NCBI GenBank assembly: GCA_001449105.1
Contig: LNIY01000105.1
Coordinates: forward strand, 1 to 33,885
Length of the DNA: 33,885 bases
Source of the DNA: Caulobacter vibrioides
GTDB taxonomy: Bacteria; Pseudomonadota; Alphaproteobacteria; Caulobacterales; Caulobacteraceae
Reading direction: 5' to 3'
Part shown: piece after piece, positions 20,950-28,640 of the stretch
Position numbering within the stretch: position 1 is the stretch's first letter
How the letters are laid out: each line of letters starts with the position of its first letter
Program-made: the position numbers and the translations under genes
The notes under the pieces: model-generated
Told to the model about the DNA's origin: nothing
Seen by the model: the letters and a program-made list of their open reading frames with translations, nothing else
Database searches by the model: none

Positions 20950-22665
20950 TCAGAACGCGACGTTGACGCTGGCCGTGAGGCGCGTCTGGTTTTTGGCGAA
21001 CAGGTTGCTGTTGGCGTGCGCCAGTTCGGCGCTCAGATTGACGCGCTGCGCCAGAGCGGCGCGGGCGCCGGCGCCGACCGACCAGCCGTCGGGCCGCGGC
21101 TTCTCGACCACGGTCGGCCTTTCCAGCCAGCCCCGGCCGGCCGCGGCGAACAGGTAGGGACGCGCCGTGACCTTGCCGCCGATCGGGGCCAGGGCGGCCA
21201 GTTCGACGCGGCCGGTCAGGCCGCTGTCGACATTGATCGAGCCGGCGTCGAAGCCGGAAACGCCTTCGCCGCCATCGAGCGAGAACTGCATGGCGCTGGG
21301 CATGGCGCCGCCGAACCCGGTCTGGCCGCGCAGAACGAAACGGGCCGAGAACGGACCGCCCAGGGCCTGGTCGATGCTGGCGCTGGCCGAAAGCTTGGTG
21401 AAGTCGGGCTTGGAGCCCTGGCGCGACAGCGGCGTGCCCGAGACCCGCGCGTCGGAGGGCGTGCGCGCGCCCAGGCCCGAAATCCCCTGGGCGAAATCGA
21501 TCCGGGACGAGACTGTGGTCGCCGCGCCGAACGCCTTGCCGCCTTCGAGGCCGAGCGTGAAGCTGCGCAGGGCGTCCTTGCTCAGGTCGACGCCGAAGCC
21601 GCGGGCGGCCTGGCTTTCGTTGGTCCACTCCAGCCCGCCCGACACCGACAGCATCTCGCGCCGGCTCAGGATCAGCGGATAGGACAGCTTGGCCACGACG
21701 CGGTCGAACTGGCCCTGCACCGGCAGGACGCCGCGCGGCGCGATCGGATTGGTGTCGGCGTGCAGATACTCGAGTTGGGCCGTCACCCCGTCGAAGCCCA
21801 GCGGCGCGATCAGGCCGACGCCGACGATGCGGCGATGGGGATGCCCGCCCGTCAGGGCCAGATCGGTGGCCGAGGCGCCGAAGGCGTAGAACTGCTCGCC
21901 CGCCCCGAACACCGAGTTGGCCGTCAGCCGCGCCTCAAGGTTCCAGTCGTCATAGGCGTTCGACAGGGTGTTGTCGGCGCCCAGGCCGCCGGCGACGGCG
22001 TCGTGCTCGACCTGCAGCACCAGCCGCGCGCCGCCGACAAGCTCGCCTGGGACCAGGGTCGTGCGCAGGCTGACGCCCGGCACGCGCGCGGCCAGCAGCA
22101 CCTGGCGCTCGATCTGCGGCAGGCTCAGCCCCGGCCTGTTGATCAGCTTGACCAGCCGGTCGCGGATCGGCCCTCGCACCTTGGCCGGCACGCGGCTGTC
22201 GTCGATGCTCTCGATGAAGCCCTCGATCACGACGATGCGCAGGGTCGCGCCGTCCTTGAGCGACTGCGGCGGCAAGGTGGCGCGGGTCAGGATGCGCCCG
22301 TCCTTGGCGTAGAGCGCCTCGATCTTGGCGGCGATCTCGTAGAGGGCGGCGACGGTGACCGTTCGCCCTTCGACCGGCCGGGCCAGGGCGGCGACGGCTT
22401 CGGCGTAGTCCGGCGCGACGCCTTCGACCACCACCCGCTCGACCCGCACCGACAGGGCCTCGGCCCCGGCCGGGGCCGCCGTCAGGCGCGTGGCCGGCAA
22501 GGCGATCTCGCCCTGGGTCTCCTGAACGGTCGGAGCGATGGTTTGGGGAAGGGTCCGGCTGGGCGCGGTCTGCGCGAAACTTGCCGTGGACCAGGTCAGA
22601 GCCAGAAAAGAACTCGTCGCGACGACCAGGGCGCGCGTCGCACCCCGCGATACACCAACACTCAT
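20950..22665 (-). CDS. TPS transporter (TpsB, ShlB/FhaC/HecB family)
   Basis: The 571-residue outer-membrane protein has a signal peptide (cleavage near SFAQ). A Pro-rich start is followed by two POTRA domains (roughly 70-220, including RVERVVVEGVAPDYAEAVAAL and LRIVVIEGFIESI) and a 16-strand barrel ending in the aromatic terminus SVNVAF. It secretes the downstream adhesin by recognising its TPS domain. In the L6 loop, where Omp85-family proteins carry V-R-G-F/Y, it reads V-S-G-F (S470 in place of the usual Arg). ATG 22665 is favoured, with GAGTGGGG upstream; a GTG at 22686 would add seven residues. The gene order tpsB-tpsA with a 14-base gap indicates one operon. Confidence 0.93.
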   Translation of the reverse strand: MSVGVSRGATRALVVATSSFLALTWSTASFAQTAPSRTLPQTIAPTVQETQGEIALPATRLTAAPAGAEALSVRVERVVVEGVAPDYAEAVAALARPVEGRTVTVAALYEIAAKIEALYAKDGRILTRATLPPQSLKDGATLRIVVIEGFIESIDDSRVPAKVRGPIRDRLVKLINRPGLSLPQIERQVLLAARVPGVSLRTTLVPGELVGGARLVLQVEHDAVAGGLGADNTLSNAYDDWNLEARLTANSVFGAGEQFYAFGASATDLALTGGHPHRRIVGVGLIAPLGFDGVTAQLEYLHADTNPIAPRGVLPVQGQFDRVVAKLSYPLILSRREMLSVSGGLEWTNESQAARGFGVDLSKDALRSFTLGLEGGKAFGAATTVSSRIDFAQGISGLGARTPSDARVSGTPLSRQGSKPDFTKLSASASIDQALGGPFSARFVLRGQTGFGGAMPSAMQFSLDGGEGVSGFDAGSINVDSGLTGRVELAALAPIGGKVTARPYLFAAAGRGWLERPTVVEKPRPDGWSVGAGARAALAQRVNLSAELAHANSNLFAKNQTRLTASVNVAF

Positions 22666-22713
22666 ACTGTACGCCCCACTCAACACATGGGCGGCGTGAT
22701 AGGTATTTGCGGA

Positions 22714-22777
22714 TTTAAAACCAGTTAACTCATTTCATGATTTTGCACACGCCACACATATTCTCGGTTTGTGCAAA
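22714..22777 (-). promoter_or_regulatory. Candidate control region of the TPS operon
   Basis: The AT-rich stretch 50-110 bases upstream of tpsB holds two symmetric sites. TTTAAAACCAGTTAAC (22714-22729) contains TTAA-type half sites at close to CtrA spacing (TTTA-N7-TTAAC, or TTAA-N6-TTAA). TTTGCACA (22742-22749) is mirrored by TGTGCAAA (22770-22777) as a perfect 8-bp inverted repeat with 20 bases between. Both are visible in sequence; the bound proteins are inferred. Confidence 0.4.
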
Positions 22778-23304
22778 TGATCGCACATAGGTTTCGAGCT
22801 GCTTACTGGAGCCGCTCGAAGGTCTCTATCTTGCCGCGAATCCGGCATGACTTCCCAGATTGAGAAATCGCACAGCCGCTTCATCGCCCCCTCCGCCTTC
22901 AAGCGCCAAGCAGGTTGCAAGGGCCGCGGCGCGCCGCGACGAACGGACGCAGGGCTCGGCCCGAGCGGCGCGACGATCGGGCTGAAGGCCCTTTCGATAC
23001 GGAAAGTCCTGGAAGTGCGAGCGCCGGCGTTCCGAGTTCATCGGCGACTTGCCGGCGGCGGCAGGAACCAGGGGCGCATCGAGCCAGCGCCGACGGAAAC
23101 GCCACGAAGAACGCCGTTACGGATTTTGCGCGAACTCAACCTTAATCCGATCGGAAGAGCCGCCCTCCATCATCACGGACATCAGATCGACCGGCGGCTT
23201 CGTGGAGAGCGCCTCACCGGTCCGTCCGACTTCCACGGCCGCGACAGTCCCGCCGCCGCCGTGAGGAGGCCCCGCGCATCAAGCCCCTTTGCGCGGGTCT
23301 GACA
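22778..23304. other. Gene-poor stretch, no convincing coding sequence
   Basis: Between the tpsB control region and the carbonic anhydrase gene I see no recognisable gene. One plus-strand frame (22847-23302, 151 codons) is open and stops two bases before a strong hairpin. However, its product is Arg/Pro/Gly-rich with no family pattern, and it has no good ribosome binding site. The stretch has lower GC than its neighbours. The minus strand holds a short coding-like fragment (23117-23278), described separately. This could be decayed coding DNA or a non-coding transcript region. Confidence 0.5.
23117..23278 (-). other. Short coding-like frame, possible gene remnant
   Basis: A 53-codon minus-strand frame reads as a normal soluble protein tail, with VAAVEVGRTGEAL, then KPPVDLMSVMMEGG, then RIKVEFAQNP before TAA (23117-23119). 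Codon use is mostly GC-ending until the last fifteen codons. There is no ATG with a ribosome binding site; a GTG at 23236 would give 39 residues. It may be the 3' remnant of a lost gene or a very small gene. I do not recognise a family. Confidence 0.3.
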
Positions 23305-23340
23305 GGAGCGCCGCCCATCCCCCCCTCCGGGCGGCGCTCC
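23305..23340. terminator. Strong hairpin terminator
   Basis: GGAGCGCCGCCC (23305-23316) pairs perfectly over 12 bp with GGGCGGCGCTCC (23329-23340). On the plus strand it is followed by TGCGCTTTTCTCTT. An 8-bp hairpin (CCCGCGCA 23271-23278 with TGCGCGGG 23290-23297) stands just before it. On the minus strand it lies 28 bases after the carbonic anhydrase stop, but without a T-tract, so the plus-strand reading is better supported. Confidence 0.65.
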
Positions 23341-23367
23341 TGCGCTTTTCTCTTCGGATCGCCCGTT

Positions 23368-23895
23368 TCAGAGCGGCTTCAGGCCGGCGCGATAGCGCTT
23401 CCAGTTCTCGACATAGTGCAGGGCCGAGGCCTGCAGGATCATCGCCTGGTGCTCGCTGACCTCGCGGATGACCTTGCCAGGCGCGCCGACCACCATCGAG
23501 TTGTCGGGGATTTCCTTGCCCTCGGTGATCAGGGCCCCGGCGCCGATCAGGCAGTTCTTCCCGATCTTCGCGCCGTTGAGGATGATCGAGCCGATGCCGA
23601 TCAGCGAGCCGTCGCCGATCGTGCAGCCGTGCAGCATCACCAGGTGGCCGACCGTGACGTTGGCGCCGATGGTCAGCGGGATCCCGGCGTCGGTGTGCAG
23701 CACCGAACCGTCCTGGATGTTGCTGTTTTCGCCGATGGTGATCGGATCGTTGTCACCGCGCAGCACCGCGCCCCACCAGACGCTGGCGTTCTGCTTGAGC
23801 ACGACGTTCCCCATCACGCTGGCGCTCGGGGCGATCCAGTATTCGCCCTCCGGAGGAAGCGTGGGGGCGGCATCGCCCAACGAATAGACAGTCAT
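23368..23895 (-). CDS. Gamma-class carbonic anhydrase-like protein
   Basis: This 175-residue protein is a left-handed beta-helix of hexapeptide repeats (for example [32 protein letters not shown]). The metal ligands of the gamma-carbonic anhydrase/YrdA group are present: H67 (VLHTDAG), H84 and H89 (GHLVMLHGC). A short C-terminal helix follows ([14 protein letters not shown]). Length and motifs fit the YrdA/PaaY-type branch, whose members bind zinc or iron and are only sometimes active carbonic anhydrases. The ATG at 23895 is preferred over a start ten codons upstream because homologues begin near MxVYxLG. It is divergent from the phoH-like gene. Confidence 0.93.
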   Translation of the reverse strand: MTVYSLGDAAPTLPPEGEYWIAPSASVMGNVVLKQNASVWWGAVLRGDNDPITIGENSNIQDGSVLHTDAGIPLTIGANVTVGHLVMLHGCTIGDGSLIGIGSIILNGAKIGKNCLIGAGALITEGKEIPDNSMVVGAPGKVIREVSEHQAMILQASALHYVENWKRYRAGLKPL

Positions 23896-23979
23896 CCGTA
23901 CACCCCGTGTTCTTTTGGCACGCAAAAACTTAATCGCTCAGAAACCATAATAGCCCCATTGTAAATCCGGTGATTCGGC

Positions 23980-24197
23980 ATGGAACATCCCTTCATCGGG
24001 AGACTTCCTTCCGTATCCGCCGCGGACCATACCGACCGCGGCCTCCTGACGACGGAGAACAGGGTCTTGCGTTCGGCGTTCCGGCGTACAGCACCGCCTT
24101 CCTGGGGCTCCACCGAGCCGCCCGGCCGCGCCTGCGGCTCCGTCTTCTGCTCCGCCCATCGATCCAAGGACGACGCCTTACGGCCTCGTCCTTTTTT
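23980..24197 (+). ncRNA. Candidate structured leader or small RNA before the phoH-like gene
   Basis: The 323-base gap 23896-24218 contains several hairpins and ends in a terminator. The hairpins are GCCGCGG/CCGCGGC (about 24017-24041), the mutually exclusive GGCTC/GAGCC and GAGCCGC/GCGGCTC (about 24103-24140), and the Rho-independent terminator at 24166-24197. A 79-codon frame (23980-24219) also spans it, with a weak ribosome binding site and an unremarkable product, and its TGA overlaps the phoH-like ATG (TGATG). It could be an attenuator leader, an independent small RNA, or leader peptide plus attenuator. The 5' end is not defined by the sequence; an AT-rich stretch near 23930-23965 may hold the promoter. 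It matches no RNA family I know. Confidence 0.4.
24166..24197 (+). terminator. Rho-independent terminator inside the phoH-like leader
   Basis: AAGGACGA (24166-24173) pairs with TCGTCCTT (24186-24193), extended by GCC/GGC around a TTAC loop, and runs into TTTTTT (24192-24197). It precedes the phoH-like start codon by only 21 bases, after which a fresh ribosome binding site (GGAGG) follows. That position suggests premature termination control. Confidence 0.8.
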
Positions 24198-24218
24198 CAT
24201 GCCTGAATGGAGGCTTTG

Positions 24219-24986
24219 ATGACCAAGCGAGCCCTGAAGCGGATGGTGCGCGAAGGCGCAGACGGCCGCTACGACGACGACGCCAAGGTGCGTCGCCTGC
24301 CGGTGGAGCATCGCGGCGGCTGGTCGCCGCTGGGCGAAACGGACAACGCGCCCCGTGATCAGAGCTACATCAAGACGATAAAACCTAAATCGCCAGGCCA
24401 GGCTCAGCTGATGGAGGCGATGGACAGCAAGAACCTGGTCATGGCGCTGGGTCCGGCCGGCACCGGCAAGACCTATCTCGCCATCGCCAAGGCCGTCGAG
24501 GCTCTGGAGGCGGGCCGGGTCAACCGCATCGTCCTGTCGCGCCCCGCCGTCGAGGCCGGGGAGTCGATCGGCTACCTGCCGGGCGACATGGAGGACAAGC
24601 TGGCCCCTTATCTGCGGCCGCTCTACGACGCCCTGACCGATCGCCTCTCGGTCAAGCGCATGCGGGCCCTGATGGCCGAGGGCGCGATCGAGATCGCCCC
24701 GGTTGGCTTCATGCGCGGCCGCACGCTGAACAACGCCTTCGTGGTGATCGACGAGGCACAGAACTGCACCTACATGCAGCTGAAGATGCTGCTGACGCGC
24801 CTGGGCTGGCATTCGACCATGGTGGTGACGGGCGACCCGAACCAGTCGGACCTGCTGCCGGGCATCTCGGGCCTGGGCGACGTGGCCGACCGTTTCGAGC
24901 AGATGTCGAACATCGCCGTCGTCCGCCTGGAAGACCGCGACATCGTCCGCCACCCCCTGGTGGCCGAGATGCTCGGCGTTCTGTGA
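24219..24986 (+). CDS. PhoH-family P-loop ATPase
   Basis: The 255-residue protein has a short basic N-terminal segment, then K-x-K-S-P-G-Q and a Walker A motif GPAGTGKT (78-85). The PhoH signature VLSRPAVEAGESIGYLPGD (about 105-123) and Walker B VVIDEAQN (175-182) follow, with VVTGDPNQSDL after them. PhoH proteins are cytoplasmic ATPases linked to RNA metabolism; the KH domain of the larger PhoL/YbeZ type is absent here. The ATG at 24219 has GGAGG 6-7 bases upstream and is preferred over an ATG at 24207 that precedes the ribosome binding site. A terminator-bearing leader precedes it. It is followed, 101 bases on, by the OPT transporter gene on the same strand. Confidence 0.93.
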   Translation: MTKRALKRMVREGADGRYDDDAKVRRLPVEHRGGWSPLGETDNAPRDQSYIKTIKPKSPGQAQLMEAMDSKNLVMALGPAGTGKTYLAIAKAVEALEAGRVNRIVLSRPAVEAGESIGYLPGDMEDKLAPYLRPLYDALTDRLSVKRMRALMAEGAIEIAPVGFMRGRTLNNAFVVIDEAQNCTYMQLKMLLTRLGWHSTMVVTGDPNQSDLLPGISGLGDVADRFEQMSNIAVVRLEDRDIVRHPLVAEMLGVL

Positions 24987-25087
24987 CCCTAATTCTGTAA
25001 TTTCATAACAGTTCATGCCCTTCCGGGCTTGAGTATGGGGCGGTCGGACGGCAAGGTCCGGCCGCCTTAACTGTTTCCGGGACCCAT

Positions 25088-27079
25088 ATGTCCGATATCA
25101 CCGCCGCCCCGCGCTCGGAGTTCACGCTCCGCGGCGTGATACTGGGCATCCTCATCACCGTCGTCTTCACGGCCGCCCAGGTCTATCTGGGGCTGAAGGT
25201 CGGCCTGACCTTCGCCACCTCGATCCCGGCCGCCGTGATCTCGATGGCCCTGCTGCGCTTCTTCCGGACCTCGACGATCCAGGAGAACAACATCGTCCAG
25301 ACGATCGCCTCGGCCGCGGGCACGCTGTCGTCGGTGATCTTCGTGCTGCCGGGCCTGCTGATGATCGGCTGGTGGTCGAACATCCCGTTCCTGGCCACCT
25401 TCGGCATCTGCGCCGTCGGCGGCATCCTGGGCGTGATGTACACCATCCCGCTGCGCCGGGCGCTGGTGACCAACTCGCCCCTGCCCTATCCGGAAGGCGT
25501 CGCCGCCGCCGAGGTGCTGAAGGTCGGCTCGGGCTCGCGCGAAGGCGCGGCCGAGGGCAAGGCGGGCCTGTGGGCCGTGATCGCCGGCACCCTGGCGTCG
25601 GCCGCCTTCGCGGCCTTGGGCGCGGCCAAGGTCTTCGCCGCCGAGGTCGCCGCCTTCGTCAAGGTCGGCAAGGGCGCGACCGGCATCGGCGCCTCCAGCT
25701 CGCTGGCCCTGATGGGCGCGGGCCACCTGATGGGCATCACCGTCGGCATCGCCATGTTCACCGGCCTGTTCATCGCCTGGGCCGTGCTGGTGCCGATCCT
25801 GACCGGCGTGTTCCCGGCCCAGGCCGGCATGAGCGTCGCCGACCACGCCCTGAGCGTCTGGGCCACCAAGGTCCGCTTCCTGGGCGCCGGCGTCATCGGC
25901 GCGGCCGCCATCTGGACCCTCGGCAAGCTGGTGGTTCCGATCTGGCGCGGCCTGGTTTCGGCCTTCGAGGCCGGCAAGGCCCGTCGCGCCGGCTCGGGCG
26001 ACATTCCCCGCGTCGAGCAGGACATCCCGATCTTCGTCGTCGGCCTGGTGTCGGTGGCCCTGCTGGCCCCGGCCGGCTGGCTGCTGGCCGCCTTCGCCCT
26101 GGGCGGTCCGGCCGGCGCCCTGGCCCTGCCGCTGACCATCGCCGCCGTCGCCTACCTGGTGTTCGCCGGCCTGCTGGCCGCCGCCGTCTGCGGCTACATG
26201 GCCGGCCTGATCGGCTCGTCCAACAGCCCGGTCTCGGGCATCGCCATCCTGACCGTGCTGGGCGCCTCGCTGCTGGTCGGCGCCATCGGCCGCGGCCTGA
26301 TCGGCCCCGACGCCGCCAAGGCCCTGGTCGCCTTCGCCCTCTACGTCACCGCCACCGTGCTGGCCGTGGCCGTCGTGGCCAACGACAACCTGCAGGACCT
26401 GAAGACCGGCCAGCTGGTCGACGCCACCCCGTGGAAGCAGCAGTCGGCCCTGGTGATCGGCGTGCTGTCGGGCGCGACCGTCATCCCGTTCGTGCTGGAC
26501 CTGCTGGCCAAGTCGAACGGCTTCGTCGGCGCGCCGAACCTGCATGTCGTGCCCGGCGCCGAGCCGCTGGCCGCGCCGCAGGCGACGCTGATCTCGACCC
26601 TGGCCAAAGGCGTCATCGGCCATAACCTGCAATGGGACCTGCTGGGCGTCGGCGCCCTGATCGGCCTTGGCCTCGTGGCGGTCGACATCGTCCTGCGCCG
26701 CGCCAGCAAGGACCGCTTCAGCCTGCCGCCGCTGGGCGTGGGCCTGGCCATCTACCTGCCCAGCGCGGTCACCGCCCCGGTGGTGGTCGGCGCCGTCGCC
26801 GGCTGGATCTTCGAGCGCGTGGTCTCCAAGGACCGCAAGGCCGAGGTCGCCAAGCGCCTGGGCGTGCTGATCGCCTCGGGCTTCATCGTCGGCGAGAGCC
26901 TGTTCAACGTGGCCCTGGCCCTGCTGATCGTCTCGACCAACAAGGGCGCGCCCCTGGCCATCGCCCACCCGCCGCCCGAGCACCTGGGCATGATCATCGC
27001 CCTGGTCGTCGCGGCGATCCTGGTGGCGGCGCTGTACGGCTGGTGCCGCGTCCAGGCGCGGAAGATCGAAGACGCCTGA
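25088..27079 (+). CDS. OPT-family oligopeptide/metal-chelate transporter
   Basis: The 663-residue integral membrane protein matches the prokaryotic OPT family. The N-terminal block has RGVILGILITVVFTAAQVYLG, then LRFFRTSTIQENNIVQTIASAAG, the family signature. The NSPLPYPEGVAAAEVLK segment and the G-x-x-S-P-x-S-G-I turn (here SSNSPVSGIAIL) are also present. About 14-16 hydrophobic segments are spread along the chain. Family members carry small peptides or metal chelates across the inner membrane; specificity cannot be read from sequence. A hairpin (about 25043-25065) stands in the gap before it, and the ribosome binding site is weak. It ends at a strong terminator. Confidence 0.94.
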   Translation: MSDITAAPRSEFTLRGVILGILITVVFTAAQVYLGLKVGLTFATSIPAAVISMALLRFFRTSTIQENNIVQTIASAAGTLSSVIFVLPGLLMIGWWSNIPFLATFGICAVGGILGVMYTIPLRRALVTNSPLPYPEGVAAAEVLKVGSGSREGAAEGKAGLWAVIAGTLASAAFAALGAAKVFAAEVAAFVKVGKGATGIGASSSLALMGAGHLMGITVGIAMFTGLFIAWAVLVPILTGVFPAQAGMSVADHALSVWATKVRFLGAGVIGAAAIWTLGKLVVPIWRGLVSAFEAGKARRAGSGDIPRVEQDIPIFVVGLVSVALLAPAGWLLAAFALGGPAGALALPLTIAAVAYLVFAGLLAAAVCGYMAGLIGSSNSPVSGIAILTVLGASLLVGAIGRGLIGPDAAKALVAFALYVTATVLAVAVVANDNLQDLKTGQLVDATPWKQQSALVIGVLSGATVIPFVLDLLAKSNGFVGAPNLHVVPGAEPLAAPQATLISTLAKGVIGHNLQWDLLGVGALIGLGLVAVDIVLRRASKDRFSLPPLGVGLAIYLPSAVTAPVVVGAVAGWIFERVVSKDRKAEVAKRLGVLIASGFIVGESLFNVALALLIVSTNKGAPLAIAHPPPEHLGMIIALVVAAILVAALYGWCRVQARKIEDA

Positions 27080-27103
27080 TCGGCTTCTTCCCTCTCGAAA
27101 CAG

Positions 27104-27137
27104 AAAGGCCCGGAAGCTTCCGCTTCCGGGCCTTTTT
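27104..27137 (+). terminator. Rho-independent terminator of the OPT gene
   Basis: AAAGGCCCGGAAGC (27104-27117) pairs perfectly with 27122-27135 across a TTCC loop and runs into TTTTT. It begins 25 bases after the OPT stop codon. Confidence 0.93.
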
Positions 27138-27164
27138 CGTTCAGGTGGGATCGAACTCAACGCC

Positions 27165-27216
27165 CCCCTTTTCAACGAGCATCCCCGCGAAGGCGGGGAT
27201 GCTCGTTGAAAAGGGG
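27165..27216. repeat. Family A palindromic repeat, long variant
   Basis: A perfect 24-bp inverted repeat (arms 27165-27188 and 27193-27216, loop GAAG) shares the CCCCGC/GCGGGG core of family A. The outer arms are different (CCCCTTTTCAACGAGCAT instead of CCGTAAAAT). It lies between the OPT terminator and the end of the GNAT gene. Confidence 0.85.
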
Positions 27217-27242
27217 CGGGGATTGTTGGGAAGATGGGCCGC

Positions 27243-27935
27243 TTATTCCGGGGCCAGAACCGTGAACCAGATGTCGGCCCGGCGCTCAAAGCCCAGGGCC
27301 TGGTAGAGGGCGTTGGCCCCGGCGTTGTCGGCGTAGCTGTGCAGGAACGGCGTCTCGCCGCGCGCCAGGATCTTGCCCGCCACATGCGCCATCAGGCCTG
27401 CCGCGTAGCCGTTCCCGCGGTGACCGGGATGGGTGCAGACCCCGCTGACCTCGGTGAAGCCGTCGGGCCGCATCCGCTCGCCGGCCATGGCCGCCAGCGC
27501 GCCGCCGACCTTCACGCCGACGAAGTCGCCCAGTTGATGGGTGCGCGAAAAGAACGGGCCGGGCTTGGTCAGGGTCGCCAGGGCCAGCATCTCGGGCGCG
27601 TCGGCCTCGCCCAGCGGGACGATCTCGAAATCCACCGGCTTGAGCGGCGTGACCGCCTTGGCCGCCATCTGCCAGCACAGGGCGCTCGACAGCACCATCG
27701 CGCCCGGAACCGGCGGCGGCGGGGCCAGCTCCACGAGGCCGCTGTTGCCATGCTCGCGCACCAGCGCGCCCAGAGCCGCCAGGCTCTCGGGCGTTTCGTC
27801 GGCGAGCGCCGCGAACAGGCCGAAGTCCGGATCCATCCGCAACGCCCCGTCACAAGACGCCCCCGTGGCGATCGCTAGGTGCGCCTGCCGCCCGGTCAGG
27901 CTGGACCAGACCGGGCGGTCGAGAGGATGGCTCAC
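27243..27935 (-). CDS. GNAT-family N-acetyltransferase
   Basis: This 230-residue protein has a divergent N-terminal half and a C-terminal GNAT (FR47-like) domain. The domain has VSGVCTHPGHRGNGYAAGL (beta-4 and the acetyl-CoA P-loop, R/Q-x-x-G-x-G/A type), then HSYADNAGANALYQALGFE at the end. Family members transfer an acetyl group to an amine on a small molecule or peptide; the substrate is unknown. A GTG start at 27935 overlaps the tetR stop (GTGA), which indicates translational coupling. The frame extends upstream through tetR but that extension is not protein-like. An unusually Pro-rich stretch (APPPPPVPG) is near residue 75. Confidence 0.88.
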   Translation of the reverse strand: MSHPLDRPVWSSLTGRQAHLAIATGASCDGALRMDPDFGLFAALADETPESLAALGALVREHGNSGLVELAPPPPVPGAMVLSSALCWQMAAKAVTPLKPVDFEIVPLGEADAPEMLALATLTKPGPFFSRTHQLGDFVGVKVGGALAAMAGERMRPDGFTEVSGVCTHPGHRGNGYAAGLMAHVAGKILARGETPFLHSYADNAGANALYQALGFERRADIWFTVLAPE

Positions 27936-28546
27936 GGGCAGTACGCCGCGATCAGGGCCTTCACCGCGCCGACGCTGGCCATGGCCGGCTTGTCGTCGCC
28001 GTCGAACATCTGGCTGGAGGTGAAGACGCCCTCGATCAGCAGCAGCAGGACGTCGCCCAGGACCTTCGGATCGGACGCCCCCATCTCGACCGCCTTGGCG
28101 CGCAGGCGTTCGCGCAGCTGCTCCTTGTGGGCCTGCGAGACCATGCGGCCGACGTGCTGGCGGTCGGGATATTCCACCGCCGCGTTGCTGAGCGCGCAAC
28201 CGCGATAGTCGTCGCCGACCGAGCGGGCGGCCAGGCCTTCGAAATAGGCGATCATCTGGGCCCTGGGGTCGCCCGGGAACGCGTCCTCGGCCGACCTGAA
28301 CCGGTCCCAGAAGCCCTCCTCGACCTCGCGCAGCACGGCGGCGACCAGGTCGTCCTTGGACTTGAAGCTGCGATAGAGGCTGGGCTTGGTCACCCCGGCC
28401 TTGCTGACGATCTCGTCCACGCCGACGGCGCGGATGCCCTCGCGGTAGAACAGGTCGCGGGCCGTCTCGAATATCTTCTCGGCCGCGCGCGGGCCAGGGC
28501 CATACGGCTGGAGATGCAAGGGGGTGTCGGCGTCGGTTTTCGTCAT
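27932..28546 (-). CDS. TetR-family transcriptional regulator
   Basis: The 204-residue protein has a classic TetR DNA-binding domain at about 20-70: EKIFETARDLFYREGIRAVG, then DEIVSKAGVTKPSLYRSFKSKDDLV. A variable ligand domain follows. It is divergent from an MFS transporter, with operator-like palindromes between the two, so it most likely represses that transporter and itself until a ligand binds. The downstream GNAT gene overlaps it by 4 bases. This arrangement (regulator, modifying enzyme and efflux-type transporter) resembles small-molecule tolerance loci, but the ligand is unknown. Confidence 0.94.
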   Translation of the reverse strand: MTKTDADTPLHLQPYGPGPRAAEKIFETARDLFYREGIRAVGVDEIVSKAGVTKPSLYRSFKSKDDLVAAVLREVEEGFWDRFRSAEDAFPGDPRAQMIAYFEGLAARSVGDDYRGCALSNAAVEYPDRQHVGRMVSQAHKEQLRERLRAKAVEMGASDPKVLGDVLLLLIEGVFTSSQMFDGDDKPAMASVGAVKALIAAYCP

Positions 28547-28561
28547 CGTGAAGAAGGCCTC

Positions 28562-28619
28562 TTGACGATGTTACTAACCGGTACGTACAACGCCATCAAG
28601 ATCCGTACCGATCGGTTAC
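28562..28619. promoter_or_regulatory. Operator/promoter region between tetR and the MFS gene
   Basis: The 94-base divergent gap contains ACCGATCGGT (28607-28616), a perfect 10-bp palindrome followed by TA. A related imperfect site, TAACCGGTACGTA (28575-28587), lies about 30 bases away. A -35-like TTGACG is at 28562-28567. ACCG-N2-CGGT sites of this form are typical for TetR dimers. The assignment to the adjacent TetR protein is inferred from position. Confidence 0.6.
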
Positions 28620-28640
28620 ATTTTCCGCGAGGAAGCCCGC

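Noticed and set aside
20936..21628. An N-terminal extension of the adhesin by 231 codons
   Set aside because: It runs through tpsB on the same strand in another frame and precedes a clear signal peptide with a good ribosome binding site at 20935.
23149..23160. GATCGGAAGAGC, matching the core of the Illumina TruSeq adapter
   Set aside because: Only 12 bases match, the flanks do not continue as adapter, and coding-like sequence runs through it. The adapter at the left edge is of the Nextera type, so this is coincidence.
22847..23302. A 151-codon plus-strand frame ending just before a terminator hairpin
   Set aside because: The product is Arg/Pro-rich and unlike any family, with no ribosome binding site. 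It is kept only as part of the gene-poor stretch.
25067..27385. A 772-codon minus-strand frame antisense to the OPT transporter
   Set aside because: It is a shadow of a high-GC membrane-protein gene. The product is a charged low-complexity string.
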